Below are positions 42,538-50,906 of a stretch of DNA of 64,000 bases, in pieces (within the stretch, counting starts at the first letter, position 1; every line of letters begins with the position of its first letter). The position numbers and the translations under genes were made by a program. The notes under the pieces are model-generated. The model worked only from the letters and a program-made list of their open reading frames with translations, had not been told where the DNA came from and searched no databases. Source of the DNA: Bacillus sp. SORGH_AS_0510 (GTDB lineage: Bacteria > Bacillota > Bacilli > Bacillales > Cytobacillaceae); assembly GCF_030818775.1 (NCBI RefSeq), contig NZ_JAUTAU010000001.1, positions 454,001 to 518,000 on the forward strand. The letters are read 5' to 3'.

Positions 42538-43275
42538 ATGGAGCTTTCACTATTGCTAGAGTACGGCTGGGTTTTACTTATTTTGGTTTTACTTGAGAGT
42601 TTATTATCGGCGGATAATGCGTTGGTGCTAGCCATTATGGCAAAGCATTTACCAGTGGAACAACAAAGGAAATCACTTAATATTGGATTGAGTTTGGCTT
42701 TTATTTTTCGAATTGGCGCCATCTTTGTCATTTCACACTTATTTCATGTGTGGCAGATTCAGGCAATTGGGGCCGCTTATTTAATCTTCATTTCCATCAA
42801 ACATATATTGAAAAAGGACCACGGTAAAAAAGGGCACAAAGGAAATAGCTATCAGCTGACAATTGTGCAAATCGCCTTTACCGATATTGCCTTTGCGGTG
42901 GATTCCATTTTAGCCGCTGTTGCCCTTGTCATCGCATTGCCGGATACGCCGTTGAGGGAAATCGGCGGAATGGATGCCGCTCAATTTATTGTCATTTTAT
43001 TAGCGGCGATTGCGGGGCTAACCGTGATTCGCTTCGCTGCAAGTTACTTTGTTAAGGTGTTGGCTCAACGTCCCAGCCTTGAAACCGCGGCCATGCTGCT
43101 TGTCGGGTGGGTGGGGGTCAAGCTATTCATACATACTCTTGCGCACCCATCCCTCGGCATCATTTCACAGAATTTTGTAGAGGGGCCGATTTGGAAGACT
43201 CTCTTCTGGACAGTGATGTTTCTTATCGCTTTAGGCGGCTGGGTGGAATCTAAGGGAAAAACAGCACACAGGTGA
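42538..43275 (+). CDS. TerC-family membrane protein (YceF/YkoY-like)
   Basis: 245 residues with 7-8 membrane helices and acidic membrane motifs ESLLSADNALVLAIM and TDIAFAVDSILAAVAL typical of TerC. B. subtilis relatives support Mn2+ export or metalation of secreted proteins. GTAGGGGGATGTT precedes the ATG. In B. subtilis ykoY is controlled by a manganese riboswitch, but the upstream region here is short and taken up by a repeat element; I see no riboswitch. Confidence 0.88.
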   Translation: MELSLLLEYGWVLLILVLLESLLSADNALVLAIMAKHLPVEQQRKSLNIGLSLAFIFRIGAIFVISHLFHVWQIQAIGAAYLIFISIKHILKKDHGKKGHKGNSYQLTIVQIAFTDIAFAVDSILAAVALVIALPDTPLREIGGMDAAQFIVILLAAIAGLTVIRFAASYFVKVLAQRPSLETAAMLLVGWVGVKLFIHTLAHPSLGIISQNFVEGPIWKTLFWTVMFLIALGGWVESKGKTAHR

Positions 43276-43299
43276 GGAAGGGTTGGTTGGAAGTTGATT

Positions 43300-43402
43300 T
43301 CTAGTTTTTGTAGAATCCTTCCCCGATTTTGTAGAATTAATTAAAATTTTGTAGAATTCCTTATCCCAATTGTAGAATTCCTCCTCTAATTTGTAGAATA
43401 AC
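43300..43402 (-). repeat. 21-bp-period array, core TTTTGTAGAATTC (5 units)
   Basis: GTAGAAT starts at 43310, 43331, 43351, 43372 and 43393 (spacings 21, 20, 21, 21). A leader TTGGAAGTTgatTTCtAg just before is shared with the array at 61033. On the minus strand the unit ends ...TTCTACAAAA, aligning with the A-rich ends of other cores; strand is assigned on that basis. Confidence 0.85.
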
Positions 43403-43416
43403 TCGATCAAGATAGC

Positions 43417-43446
43417 AAAGGGATCGCAAGAGCGACCCCTTTTTCT
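43417..43446 (+). terminator. Terminator after terC and its array
   Basis: AAAGGGATCGC aaga GCGACCCCTTTTT, one mismatch. Confidence 0.75.
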
Positions 43447-43536
43447 TGTTTCCATGAAATAAGAATACATTTGGATGAAATGGATAAATTAAGGAGAAAT
43501 TCAAATAACCTAAAAAAATGATTTGAGGATGAAAAA

Positions 43537-44544
43537 ATGGTCGAACATTTAACAAAATTAACGTCAGCAGAATTATCGATGCTGTGGAGTACCTATATTG
43601 GTGACACGATGTCTATTTGTGTATTAAGGCATTTTTTTGAAACCTGTGAAGATCAGGACATTAAGCCAATTATTCAGCAGGCACTTAACTATTCCTATGA
43701 CCATGTTTCACAAATTACCGACTTATTTACTAAGGAAGGGATTCCTCTCCCAAATGGGTTTGGCGAACAAGATGTGAACCTGCAGGCAAAGAAGCTTTTT
43801 TCCGATGTTACCTACATGCGTTACTTGCAACATATGGGGAGAACTGGATTGAACTCATACAGCCTAGCGAAGTCGGTTTCCTCACGGAAAGATATCCGTG
43901 CCTTGTTCAAACAGTTTTACAGTCAAACTGAAGCCCTATATGATGATAATGCAGAACTCATGCAGGAAAAAGGAGTCTATATTCGATCCCCCTATATTTC
44001 CTATCCTGATAAAATACAGTATGTGACGGAAAGAAAATTCCTTGGGGGACTAATAGGTGCTCCCCGGCCGCTTCTTGGAGTAGAAATTGCCCATTTAGGA
44101 GTGAATATCGAAGTGGCCAATGTTGCAAAAACACTCCTTTTAGGCTTTAGCCAAGTGGCTCAGTCAAAAAAGTTAAGTGACTACTTTAAGGATGGATACG
44201 AGTTAGGGAAAAAAATGGTCGAAGATTTTATGATCAAACTAAAAGAGGACGATAATTCCTATCCATCCACATGGGATTCAACAGTTACAAACAGTACAGA
44301 TGCACCGTTCTCAGATAAATTGATGTTATTTCACACAAATGCCCAAAGTGCTATTGGTTTAGGGGATTTTGGACTTGCCATTGCTTCATCGTTTCGAAAG
44401 GATTTAATTCTAGGATATGAAGGTTATATACTTAAAATAGGGGCCTATGTGAAAGAAGGGGCAAATCTCTTAATTGATCACGGCTGGTTTGAAAAGCCAC
44501 CACAATCGATTGACAGAGAATCGGTCCGTAATCAAAACAAATAA
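43537..44544 (+). CDS. DUF3231-family protein, paralogue 2
   Basis: 335 residues, two-half helical protein clearly paralogous to 37915-38934: LTSAELSMLWSTYIGDTMSICVLRHF, PLPNGFGEQDVNLQAKKLFSD, RSPYISYPDKIQYV, TNSTDAPFSDKLMLFHTNAQSAIGLGDFG and DHGWFEKPPQSIDR have direct counterparts. GAGGATGAAAAA precedes the ATG. A tiny membrane protein gene follows 22 bases on. Function is unknown. Confidence 0.85.
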   Translation: MVEHLTKLTSAELSMLWSTYIGDTMSICVLRHFFETCEDQDIKPIIQQALNYSYDHVSQITDLFTKEGIPLPNGFGEQDVNLQAKKLFSDVTYMRYLQHMGRTGLNSYSLAKSVSSRKDIRALFKQFYSQTEALYDDNAELMQEKGVYIRSPYISYPDKIQYVTERKFLGGLIGAPRPLLGVEIAHLGVNIEVANVAKTLLLGFSQVAQSKKLSDYFKDGYELGKKMVEDFMIKLKEDDNSYPSTWDSTVTNSTDAPFSDKLMLFHTNAQSAIGLGDFGLAIASSFRKDLILGYEGYILKIGAYVKEGANLLIDHGWFEKPPQSIDRESVRNQNK

Positions 44545-44566
44545 GATGATATTGGGGTGGTACCTT

Positions 44567-44710
44567 ATGTTTTATGGATTAAAGAAAAAACTCGCTACGA
44601 TTTTTTTTATGGCTATTGGAGCTGGGATACTCACCACAATTTATACAACGATACTTTTCCTTTATGTATATAAAATTAATAAAAAGGTAAACAAGTTGAT
44701 TAATAAGTAA
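44567..44710 (+). CDS. Tiny single-span membrane protein
   Basis: 47 residues starting MFYGLKKKLATIFFMAIGAG with one membrane helix (about 9-31) and a basic tail (KINKKVNKLINK). TTGGGGTGGTACCTT precedes the ATG. It follows a DUF3231 gene by 22 bases, so it may be cotranscribed. No known family. Confidence 0.6.
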   Translation: MFYGLKKKLATIFFMAIGAGILTTIYTTILFLYVYKINKKVNKLINK

Positions 44711-44719
44711 GTTACATAA

Positions 44720-44818
44720 TTACTGGCGTTTCTTTCTTTTTACAACAGTAACAGAAATCCACACAACGGCAGCGCCAAGGAAAGCGACAAAAATAGGAAC
44801 GAAAACATTGTTCACCAT
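44720..44818 (-). CDS. Tiny single-span membrane protein, 32 residues
   Basis: A short frame on the minus strand: MVNNVFVPIFVAFLGAAVVW, then ISVTVVKRKKRQ. AAAAAGGAGAATGTCC gives an excellent ribosome site. It has one membrane helix with a positively charged C-terminal end. Too short for routine prediction; convergent with the 44567 gene. It resembles many small stress or sporulation membrane peptides in layout only. Confidence 0.6.
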   Translation of the reverse strand: MVNNVFVPIFVAFLGAAVVWISVTVVKRKKRQ

Positions 44819-45012
44819 GGACATTCTCCTTTTTAATTGATATAAATTATTGTATCACAATTAGAAAATATTGGATATAATCAAAATGACTTTGGTCTTC
44901 TGCTAATTCACCGCCATTTGTTGGCGGTTTTTTTTGTGGGAAAAAATATTTTTATATTTTTTGTAACGAAAACAACGTCAATCGGATATATAGTGCGAAA
45001 GGAGGCTAAGCC

Positions 45013-45506
45013 TTGGGGGAACTAGATGAAATGTATCACCAATATGCGGAGGGCGTTTTTAAATATTTGATGTGTCTATGTCATAATGCCGATTTATCAG
45101 AAGAACTAACACAAGAGACATTTTATCAAGCGGTGAAATCGATTGATCGATACAACGGGGAATGCAAATGTCCGTTTGGCTCTGCCAAATCGCAAAGCAT
45201 TCCTATTATAAGCACCTTGAAAAAAGTAAGAAGCAACGTCAACCTACAGAGATTTTTCAAGAACAGATTGTACATACATCACCTGAAGCAGAACTCATTC
45301 ATGCGGAAGACAAAATGGCTCTTTACCGAATGATCCACCTACTTGAAGAGCCATATAAAGAGGTTTTACTCCTAAGGCTCTTAGGCGGTCTTAGTTTTAA
45401 AGAAATAGGAGACATCCAGCGGAAAAATGAAAATTGGGCAAGAGTGACGTTTTACCGGGCAAAACTGAAATTACGAGAAAGGGGCACGGGCGAAAATGAA
45501 CAATAA
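45013..45506 (+). pseudogene. ECF sigma factor gene broken by a one-base frameshift
   Basis: Frame 1 starts at TTG 45013 after AAAGGAGGCTAAGCC and encodes region 2 (ELDEMYHQYAEGVFKYLMCL, LTQETFYQAVKSIDRYNGECK). Frame 2 (from about 45162) carries MSVWLCQIAKHSYYKHLEK and region 4 (YKEVLLLRLLGGLSFKEIGD). Joined after GECK they make a normal ECF sigma factor of about 165 residues. One A seems missing in TGCAAATGTCC (about 45171). The intact anti-sigma gene overlaps the end by 11 bases. It may be a true mutation, a sequencing error or, less likely, programmed frameshifting. Confidence 0.85.
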
Positions 45507-46374
45507 CTGCTACATTGTGCGCGACTTACTGCCGTCTTATATAGACAAGCTGTGCAGCTATGAAAGCAATCAGTTTATTGAAGAGCATATTAGATCCTGT
45601 AGCGATTGTAAAAATGTCCTCGATACCATGAAAGAGGAAGTGGAGGGGGCAGATGAACTAGACCAAGTGAAGATACAGGTGGCGAAGAATCCCTTCCAAA
45701 AAGTAGCGGATTTTTTCAAGGCACAGAAGAAATTGACGAAATATGTACTTATTGCAGCACTCCTGTCATTGGTCGCAGGGGCCAGTTTTCTGTTCAACTC
45801 TATGGTGGAATGGAACGAAGCGAAGAAAGAGGCTAACAAGCTGGAAGTGGTAGAAAAAGAGAGGGCAGACATCATGTCGGACGTATTTGATGTCTTAGGT
45901 TCCTCTCCTGAAATAACAACACAAGTAGAAAAACAATTGATGGACGTATTTCATAGATACAAAGATAAGCTGAATTTGTTGGCTATTTTTCCAACGGAAG
46001 ATGTGGAGGATTGGATAAAGGAAAACCCTTCTGTTACCCATGAACCTACCACCATTTTTCCAATTGATTATAAAAAGGCAGCCAAGGTCATCGGAACCGA
46101 AGGAATAATTGAAGCGAAGGATCGAATTATACCAAGTGATTATGATTTTGGCACAGTGGTAATGGCGAATACCAAATGGGTCATTCAATATGAATATAAA
46201 AATTCATATGAACCGAAGATCGAGCGGCACCATCAATTAAAATACTATGGTCCAAGCGTCTGGAGTATATTCCTGCTACCAATTCTGTTCTTTGCTATAG
46301 GCAGTGTGCTAATGGTAGTTTGGATGTTTTTGAGGAATCATAATAAGCAGCTGAAGGATGTTATGGGAGCATAG
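45496..46374 (+). CDS. Anti-sigma factor with zinc-finger domain
   Basis: 292 residues. The N-terminal zf-HC2 domain has YIVRDLLPSYIDKLCSYESN followed by HIRSCSDCKN (His/Cys zinc ligands), one membrane helix lies at about 77-97 and a second near the C-terminus (about 255-277). It should sequester the ECF sigma factor encoded just upstream. GAAAGGGGCACGGGCGAAA precedes the ATG inside the sigma gene. Because its partner frame is broken, it may be an orphan. Confidence 0.85.
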   Translation: MNNNCYIVRDLLPSYIDKLCSYESNQFIEEHIRSCSDCKNVLDTMKEEVEGADELDQVKIQVAKNPFQKVADFFKAQKKLTKYVLIAALLSLVAGASFLFNSMVEWNEAKKEANKLEVVEKERADIMSDVFDVLGSSPEITTQVEKQLMDVFHRYKDKLNLLAIFPTEDVEDWIKENPSVTHEPTTIFPIDYKKAAKVIGTEGIIEAKDRIIPSDYDFGTVVMANTKWVIQYEYKNSYEPKIERHHQLKYYGPSVWSIFLLPILFFAIGSVLMVVWMFLRNHNKQLKDVMGA

Positions 46375-46380
46375 TGTACT

Positions 46381-46413
46381 AAAAACACCTGTCGGTTATT
46401 AACAGGTGTTTTT
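46381..46413 (+). terminator. Terminator of the sigma/anti-sigma operon
   Basis: AAAAACACCTGT cggttatta ACAGGTGTTTTT. Confidence 0.9.
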
Positions 46414-46453
46414 CTTTATGGCTGTGTTAAAGAACATTGTTGATTTTTATACC

Positions 46454-46585
46454 CTGTTGATTGGAGCGGAAGGCACGAAGACTCCTTTGGGAGTGCGGGT
46501 CAGGGTAGACCCCGCAGGGGCGTTTCTCCGAGGAGGCTCGCCGAAACGCCCACGAACCGCTCGTGCCTGGAGTGCAAATCAACAG
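46454..46585. repeat. MITE-like element, copy C (132 bp)
   Basis: CTGTTGATTGGAGCGGAAGG ... GCCTGGAGTGCAAATCAACAG. It has the same length as copy B and about 90 percent identity by eye. It lies just after a terminator and before a second terminator-like hairpin. Confidence 0.85.
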
Positions 46586-46621
46586 ACAAGTTTAACAAAG
46601 CGTTCTTTATAAAAAAATGTA

Positions 46622-46655
46622 AGCAATGCTTGAGGACAGCATCGCTTTTTTTTGT
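46622..46655 (+). terminator. Terminator-like hairpin after MITE copy C
   Basis: AAGCAATGCT tgaggac AGCATCGCTT followed by TTTTTTT. Confidence 0.6.
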
Positions 46656-46661
46656 ATCGAA

Positions 46662-46689
46662 AGAGTGAATTAGCAGCTAATTCACTCTT
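46662..46689 (-). terminator. Hairpin after the 54-residue gene
   Basis: AAGAGTGAAT tagcagct ATTCACTCTT, just beyond the leftward stop at 46696. Weak T tract. Confidence 0.5.
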
Positions 46690-46695
46690 GGATAT

Positions 46696-46860
46696 TTATT
46701 CGGTTTGTTCATTTTCTGTTGCCATACTGCCTTCACCGTTCACTGGATGCGGCTGCCCGTATCCTTCCACATTCCCCGCATGTTCTCTGTGATACTCCGT
46801 TCCCGAACCTACACGATTTTCGGCCGCAGTCCCTTTTTGCTTTTCATTTTGATTAGACAT
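46696..46860 (-). CDS. Small hydrophilic protein, 54 residues
   Basis: The minus-strand frame begins MSNQNEKQKGTAAENRVGSG and continues to ...GEGSMATENEQTE. GGAGGTGAGCAGA is a strong ribosome site. The protein is Gly/Asn/Glu-rich and lacks hydrophobic segments, reminiscent of small spore or desiccation proteins. I do not recognise a family. It is followed by a hairpin. Confidence 0.65.
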   Translation of the reverse strand: MSNQNEKQKGTAAENRVGSGTEYHREHAGNVEGYGQPHPVNGEGSMATENEQTE

Positions 46861-47008
46861 TCTGCTCACCTCCTAAACATAATTAGATTGCTTATTATTC
46901 GTTTAATTATGCAGGAGAAGGGAAATATTAGAAAATTTTTCTATAATAGAAAAAAGATATATGATACAATAAGTGTAAAATTACACTACTTAGTAAGGGG
47001 GATTTCCT

Positions 47009-48472
47009 ATTATTAAGAAACTTATACTAGTGATCCTCGCGCTTGTTGTCTTCACTTGCTCGGTTTCCTATGCGGTTTTCCGGTATTCGTTAAACCACTA
47101 TTCGGATGACCTGTACGAACAGCATACCATCCAGGATGTCGGCCGACTCCTGCCAACGAAAATTGAACGGATCGAAAAAGGAAAAGAAGTAGAGCAGATT
47201 GTTCATATTCTAAAGGAAGCCCGGAAAGACGGCTTAAAGGTGAGCATCGCTGGAAAAAGGCATTCCCAGGGCGGGCATACCTATTACCCGGACGGGGTGG
47301 TCCTGGATATGACCAGTTTTAATAAAATTCTAGACATCGATAAAAACAGAAAGAACATTCATGTCGAAAGCGGCGCCACATGGGACGAGATCCAAAAAGC
47401 CCTTGCCCTACAAGGACTCGCAGTGAAAGTCATGCAAAGCCAGAATATTTTTACCGTCGGAGGGTCCATCAGCGTCAATGTGCATGGCAGGGATATCAAA
47501 AACGAATCCCTTGGTCAAACGATTAACTGGTTCCACCTATTGCTTCCTAACGGAAAAATCGTCAAAGTGGATCGTATCAGCGAACCAGAATTATTTAAGG
47601 ATGTCCTGGGTGGTTATGGTCTATTCGGTGTCATCTTAGATGTCGAGTTGCAGGTGACCGACGATGAGGTGTACGAGATTCGCACAAAAAAGGTGAGTGT
47701 GGAGGAATTTCCGGCGTATGTCCATGCCTTAAGGGAAAACCCGGGGGTGAAGATGGCCTATGCACGGGTTTCCGTGGCACCTCGGACATCGATGAACAGC
47801 ATGTTTGTCGTCGAGTACCATACAACCGAGTATCCTCTGACGGAAAAACTTCGTGAATTGAAGGAAGATGAGCAGCCCTATCTGACCTATACTCTACTCA
47901 ACTTATCTCGCAAGACCGGCTTCGGCAAGGATTGGTTGTGGGACCTGCAGGAAAAATACTTCCTTTCGCTTGATCATCGCTTGATTTCAAGAAACAACGC
48001 CATGCGTTCAGAAAGCGATTTTCTCCTGTATAAAAACCAAAAGAATACGGATACGCTGCAGGAATTTTTCGTCCCAATCGATGAGTATCCGGCCTATGTC
48101 GAGGACATGAAAGTCTTTTTGAAAAAAGACGACATCAACCTGCTGAACTTCACGATTCGTTATGTTTCGAAAGACGAGTTATCGAGGCTTTCTTATGCCA
48201 AGACAGATATGATCGCCCTTGTCGCCTTGTTCAATCACGGAAAACAAAAGCAGGAGGTCGAAAAGGCGCAAACGTCGATTCGAAAAATGATTGATATTAC
48301 CTTGAGGCACAACGGAACCTTTTACTTGCCGTATTATCCATACGCAACCAAACAACAATTGCTTGAGGCCTATCCGAACTTTCCTGAGTTTGTGAAGGAA
48401 AAGGAGAAGGTCGACCCGAATGGGGATTTCACGAGTCTGTTTTATGAGAGGTACAGCCGCCATGAAGACTAA
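47009..48472 (+). CDS. FAD-linked oxidase (BBE-like, membrane-anchored), probable ATT start
   Basis: About 487 residues. The N-terminus is a membrane anchor (KKLILVILALVVFTCSVSYA), then an FAD-binding type 4 domain with KVSIAGKRHSQGGHTYYPDG and VGGSISVNVHGRD, then a substrate domain ending YYPYATKQQLLEAYPNF. It is similar to aldonolactone or sugar-alcohol oxidases. The only good ribosome site, AAGGGGG at 46995, is 7 bases before ATT 47009 and 10 before ATT 47012; the first GTG (47030) has none and would cut the positive N-terminus. An ATT start, rare but known, or a mutated ATG is implied. Confidence 0.85.
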   Translation: MIKKLILVILALVVFTCSVSYAVFRYSLNHYSDDLYEQHTIQDVGRLLPTKIERIEKGKEVEQIVHILKEARKDGLKVSIAGKRHSQGGHTYYPDGVVLDMTSFNKILDIDKNRKNIHVESGATWDEIQKALALQGLAVKVMQSQNIFTVGGSISVNVHGRDIKNESLGQTINWFHLLLPNGKIVKVDRISEPELFKDVLGGYGLFGVILDVELQVTDDEVYEIRTKKVSVEEFPAYVHALRENPGVKMAYARVSVAPRTSMNSMFVVEYHTTEYPLTEKLRELKEDEQPYLTYTLLNLSRKTGFGKDWLWDLQEKYFLSLDHRLISRNNAMRSESDFLLYKNQKNTDTLQEFFVPIDEYPAYVEDMKVFLKKDDINLLNFTIRYVSKDELSRLSYAKTDMIALVALFNHGKQKQEVEKAQTSIRKMIDITLRHNGTFYLPYYPYATKQQLLEAYPNFPEFVKEKEKVDPNGDFTSLFYERYSRHED

Positions 48473-48989
48473 ATTGATGATTCGCGGGAGTGTGCTTGTT
48501 ATTCAGACGGCGGTCTTCCCGTATTACCTGCTTTTTTTGAAAAATATCGGGGAAACCTACAGCGCGTTCTCTTTGTTATACGCGATGTTCGCTCTATCAT
48601 CAGCGGCTTGTTTTTATGCCTTAACCTGGATTCCACATGCACTTCCGCTTCGAAAAATGTACAGTGTCTCGTTGTTCGGACTCGGCTTAGCCATGATTGT
48701 GGTGCCGTTTGCCGAAACGGTCCTCCATGTGTGTTTCATCCAATGTGTAATGGGGATTTTTCAAGCAATTTACAAACTAGCGGAGAAAGAGTTTGATAAG
48801 AAAGACAATCTAAGCTGGAAGAAGGAAAACCTCCATCAGTTTTTTTTGCAGCTCATCATCGTCGCGAGCATTCTTGGGGCAGGATTCATTTTTGACTGGT
48901 TCTCTGTTCATATGTTGTTTTACCTTGCCGGGGCATGGTATGTGGTGAATGGGTGGTTGGCATTAAGAAGAGAGACGGAAAATGGCTAA
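48462..48989 (+). CDS. Membrane protein with 5-6 helices (half-MFS-like)
   Basis: 175 residues starting MKTKLMIRGSVLVIQTAVFP, overlapping the oxidase gene by 11 bases. Five or six membrane helices suggest a half-sized MFS-type or accessory protein. GAGAGGTACAGCCGCC precedes the ATG. Coupling to the oxidase suggests joint function, perhaps electron or substrate transfer at the membrane. No family is recognised with confidence. Confidence 0.7.
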   Translation: MKTKLMIRGSVLVIQTAVFPYYLLFLKNIGETYSAFSLLYAMFALSSAACFYALTWIPHALPLRKMYSVSLFGLGLAMIVVPFAETVLHVCFIQCVMGIFQAIYKLAEKEFDKKDNLSWKKENLHQFFLQLIIVASILGAGFIFDWFSVHMLFYLAGAWYVVNGWLALRRETENG

Positions 48990-49009
48990 CAACCCATGTC
49001 TGAATTTAG

Positions 49010-49041
49010 AGATCCCTTCCCATGTGAAGGGGTCTTTTTTT
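49010..49041 (+). terminator. Terminator of the oxidase operon
   Basis: AGATCCCTTC catgt GAAGGGGTCT followed by TTTTT. Confidence 0.85.
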
Positions 49042-49253
49042 GCATGGATGTAACTTCCAGATTAACTTCACGGGTTATAACGAAAACCGAAGGAAAAGTG
49101 AGGGATTTCAAGAAGAGGTAATTTGTGTCCGCTTACATGGTGTTTCACAAATCTGTCACATTCTATTATACTTTGTTCTGTTATCAACGGCCCCGACTTT
49201 CATGAGAGTTGAAAGTCAAACACACAAACAAAACAAAGGGAGAGGTAATAGAT

Positions 49254-50732
49254 TTGAATCTAAATACAATTAAATATGAATGGTTTGGAAACATCAGGGG
49301 AGATGTGTTGGCAGGGATTGTGGTTGCTATGGCTTTAATTCCAGAAGCGATTGCCTTCTCTATTATTGCGGGGGTAGATCCAATGATCGGCCTATACGCG
49401 TCATTCTGTATTGCGGTAACCACGGCTTTTGTCGGTGGGAGACCTGGAATGATTTCAGCAGCTACTGGTGCAACCGCACTATTAATGACGACGTTGGTGA
49501 GAGACCATGGGTTGCAGTATTTACTTGCAGCCACAGTGTTAACAGGTGTTATCCAAATCATTATGGGTGTATTAAAGCTCGGGCGCTTGATGAAGTTTGT
49601 ACCGCGTTCGGTTATGGCTGGGTTTGTTAACGCACTAGCCATCTTAATTTTTATGGCACAGTTGCCTCATTTTGTGGGTGAATCATGGCAAATGTATGCG
49701 ATGGTGGCGGGCGCGCTTGCGATCATTTATATTCTGCCTCGTTTTACAAAAGCGGTCCCATCCCCATTAGTGGCTATTCTTGTGATCTCGGCGATTGCCA
49801 TTTTTACAGGAAGTGATGTGCGTACGGTAGGAGATATGGGCGAATTAACATCAAGGCTGCCTGTATTCATGATTCCGGATATTCCATTGAACTTCGAGAC
49901 GCTCCAAATTATTTTTCCCTATTCCATATCCATTGCCATTGTAGGTTTAGTAGAGTCATTATTAACGGCTTCGATTGTCGATGATATGACAGATACGGAA
50001 AGTGATAAGAATAAGGAAGCGCGCGGTCAAGGGATGGCAAATATTGTTTCTGCTTTCTTTGGCGGTATGGCTGGATGTGCGATGATTGGCCAATCGGTGA
50101 TTAATGTGAAATCAGGAGGACGTGGTCGTCTTTCGACACTGGTTGCCGGTGTATTTCTAATGGTTTTAATCGTTTCATTAAAAGGCTTCCTTGTGCAGAT
50201 TCCAATGGCAGCCCTTGTCGGGGTCATGTTCATGGTATCGATCGGTACGTTTGATTGGTCTTGCCTAAAGTCCGTTAAAAAGGTGCCAGTGACAGACACA
50301 CTTGTTATGGTTGTCACCGTCTTGACGGTAATTAAAACACATGATTTATCGAAGGGTGTTTTAATTGGGATCATTTTAAGTGCCATTTTCTTTGCAGCGA
50401 AAATTTCAAAAGTGAAGGTTACAAGTCTATCAGCAGAAGGTTCACATAAGAAGGTGTATCACGTTTCTGGACAAATCTTCTTTGCTTCTGTCACAGACTT
50501 TGTTAATAGCTTTGATTATAAAGAGAACGTAGATGAAATTGAATTAGATTTATCCAATGCACACCTTTGGGACGACTCAGCAGTGGGCGCCATCGATAAA
50601 GTGGTCATGAAGTACCACCAAAACGGGGTAAAGGTAAATCTAAAAGGAGTCAATCAGGAAAGTAATAACCTCCTTGAAAAAATTGCCGTTCATAATAAAC
50701 CAGGCGGACTAGAGAAAGTCGCTGGACACTAA
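49254..50732 (+). CDS. SulP-family anion transporter with STAS domain
   Basis: 492 residues. The transmembrane part (about 1-390) has the SulP signature [24 protein letters not shown] and [11 protein letters not shown]; the C-terminal STAS domain (about 400-485) ends ...[21 protein letters not shown]. SulP proteins carry sulfate, bicarbonate or other anions. A TTG at 49254 follows AAAGGGAGAGGTAATAG; upstream in-frame ATG 49209 has no site. The substrate is not inferable. A REPIN-like hairpin follows 6 bases after the stop. Confidence 0.9.
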   Translation: MNLNTIKYEWFGNIRGDVLAGIVVAMALIPEAIAFSIIAGVDPMIGLYASFCIAVTTAFVGGRPGMISAATGATALLMTTLVRDHGLQYLLAATVLTGVIQIIMGVLKLGRLMKFVPRSVMAGFVNALAILIFMAQLPHFVGESWQMYAMVAGALAIIYILPRFTKAVPSPLVAILVISAIAIFTGSDVRTVGDMGELTSRLPVFMIPDIPLNFETLQIIFPYSISIAIVGLVESLLTASIVDDMTDTESDKNKEARGQGMANIVSAFFGGMAGCAMIGQSVINVKSGGRGRLSTLVAGVFLMVLIVSLKGFLVQIPMAALVGVMFMVSIGTFDWSCLKSVKKVPVTDTLVMVVTVLTVIKTHDLSKGVLIGIILSAIFFAAKISKVKVTSLSAEGSHKKVYHVSGQIFFASVTDFVNSFDYKENVDEIELDLSNAHLWDDSAVGAIDKVVMKYHQNGVKVNLKGVNQESNNLLEKIAVHNKPGGLEKVAGH

Positions 50733-50737
50733 GATTT

Positions 50738-50784
50738 TGGGGACAGTCCCCCGTTGCGCTAAAGCGCCGGGGGACTGTCCCCAA
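50738..50784. repeat. REPIN-like GGGGACAGTCCCC element, copy d
   Basis: TTGGGGACAGTCCCCCGTTG ... GGGGGACTGTCCCCAA with an inner GCGCTaaAGCGC hairpin. Virtually identical to the copy at 57959. It may double as the SulP gene terminator. Confidence 0.85.
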
Positions 50785-50906
50785 AAATTTGTACAAATTT
50801 ATCAAATACTAGGAAGAAGTCTAGTCACACTCCATTCCTACTCATATTCTATAAAAGCCAAAACAATTGGACGAGTCAGTTTTATAGAAAGGTAAAGGGG
50901 TGCTTT

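Noticed and set aside
45013..45506. Programmed frameshift producing the ECF sigma factor
   Set aside because: The site has only AAA with no slippery heptamer, strong upstream element or clear downstream structure; a deletion or read error is simpler.
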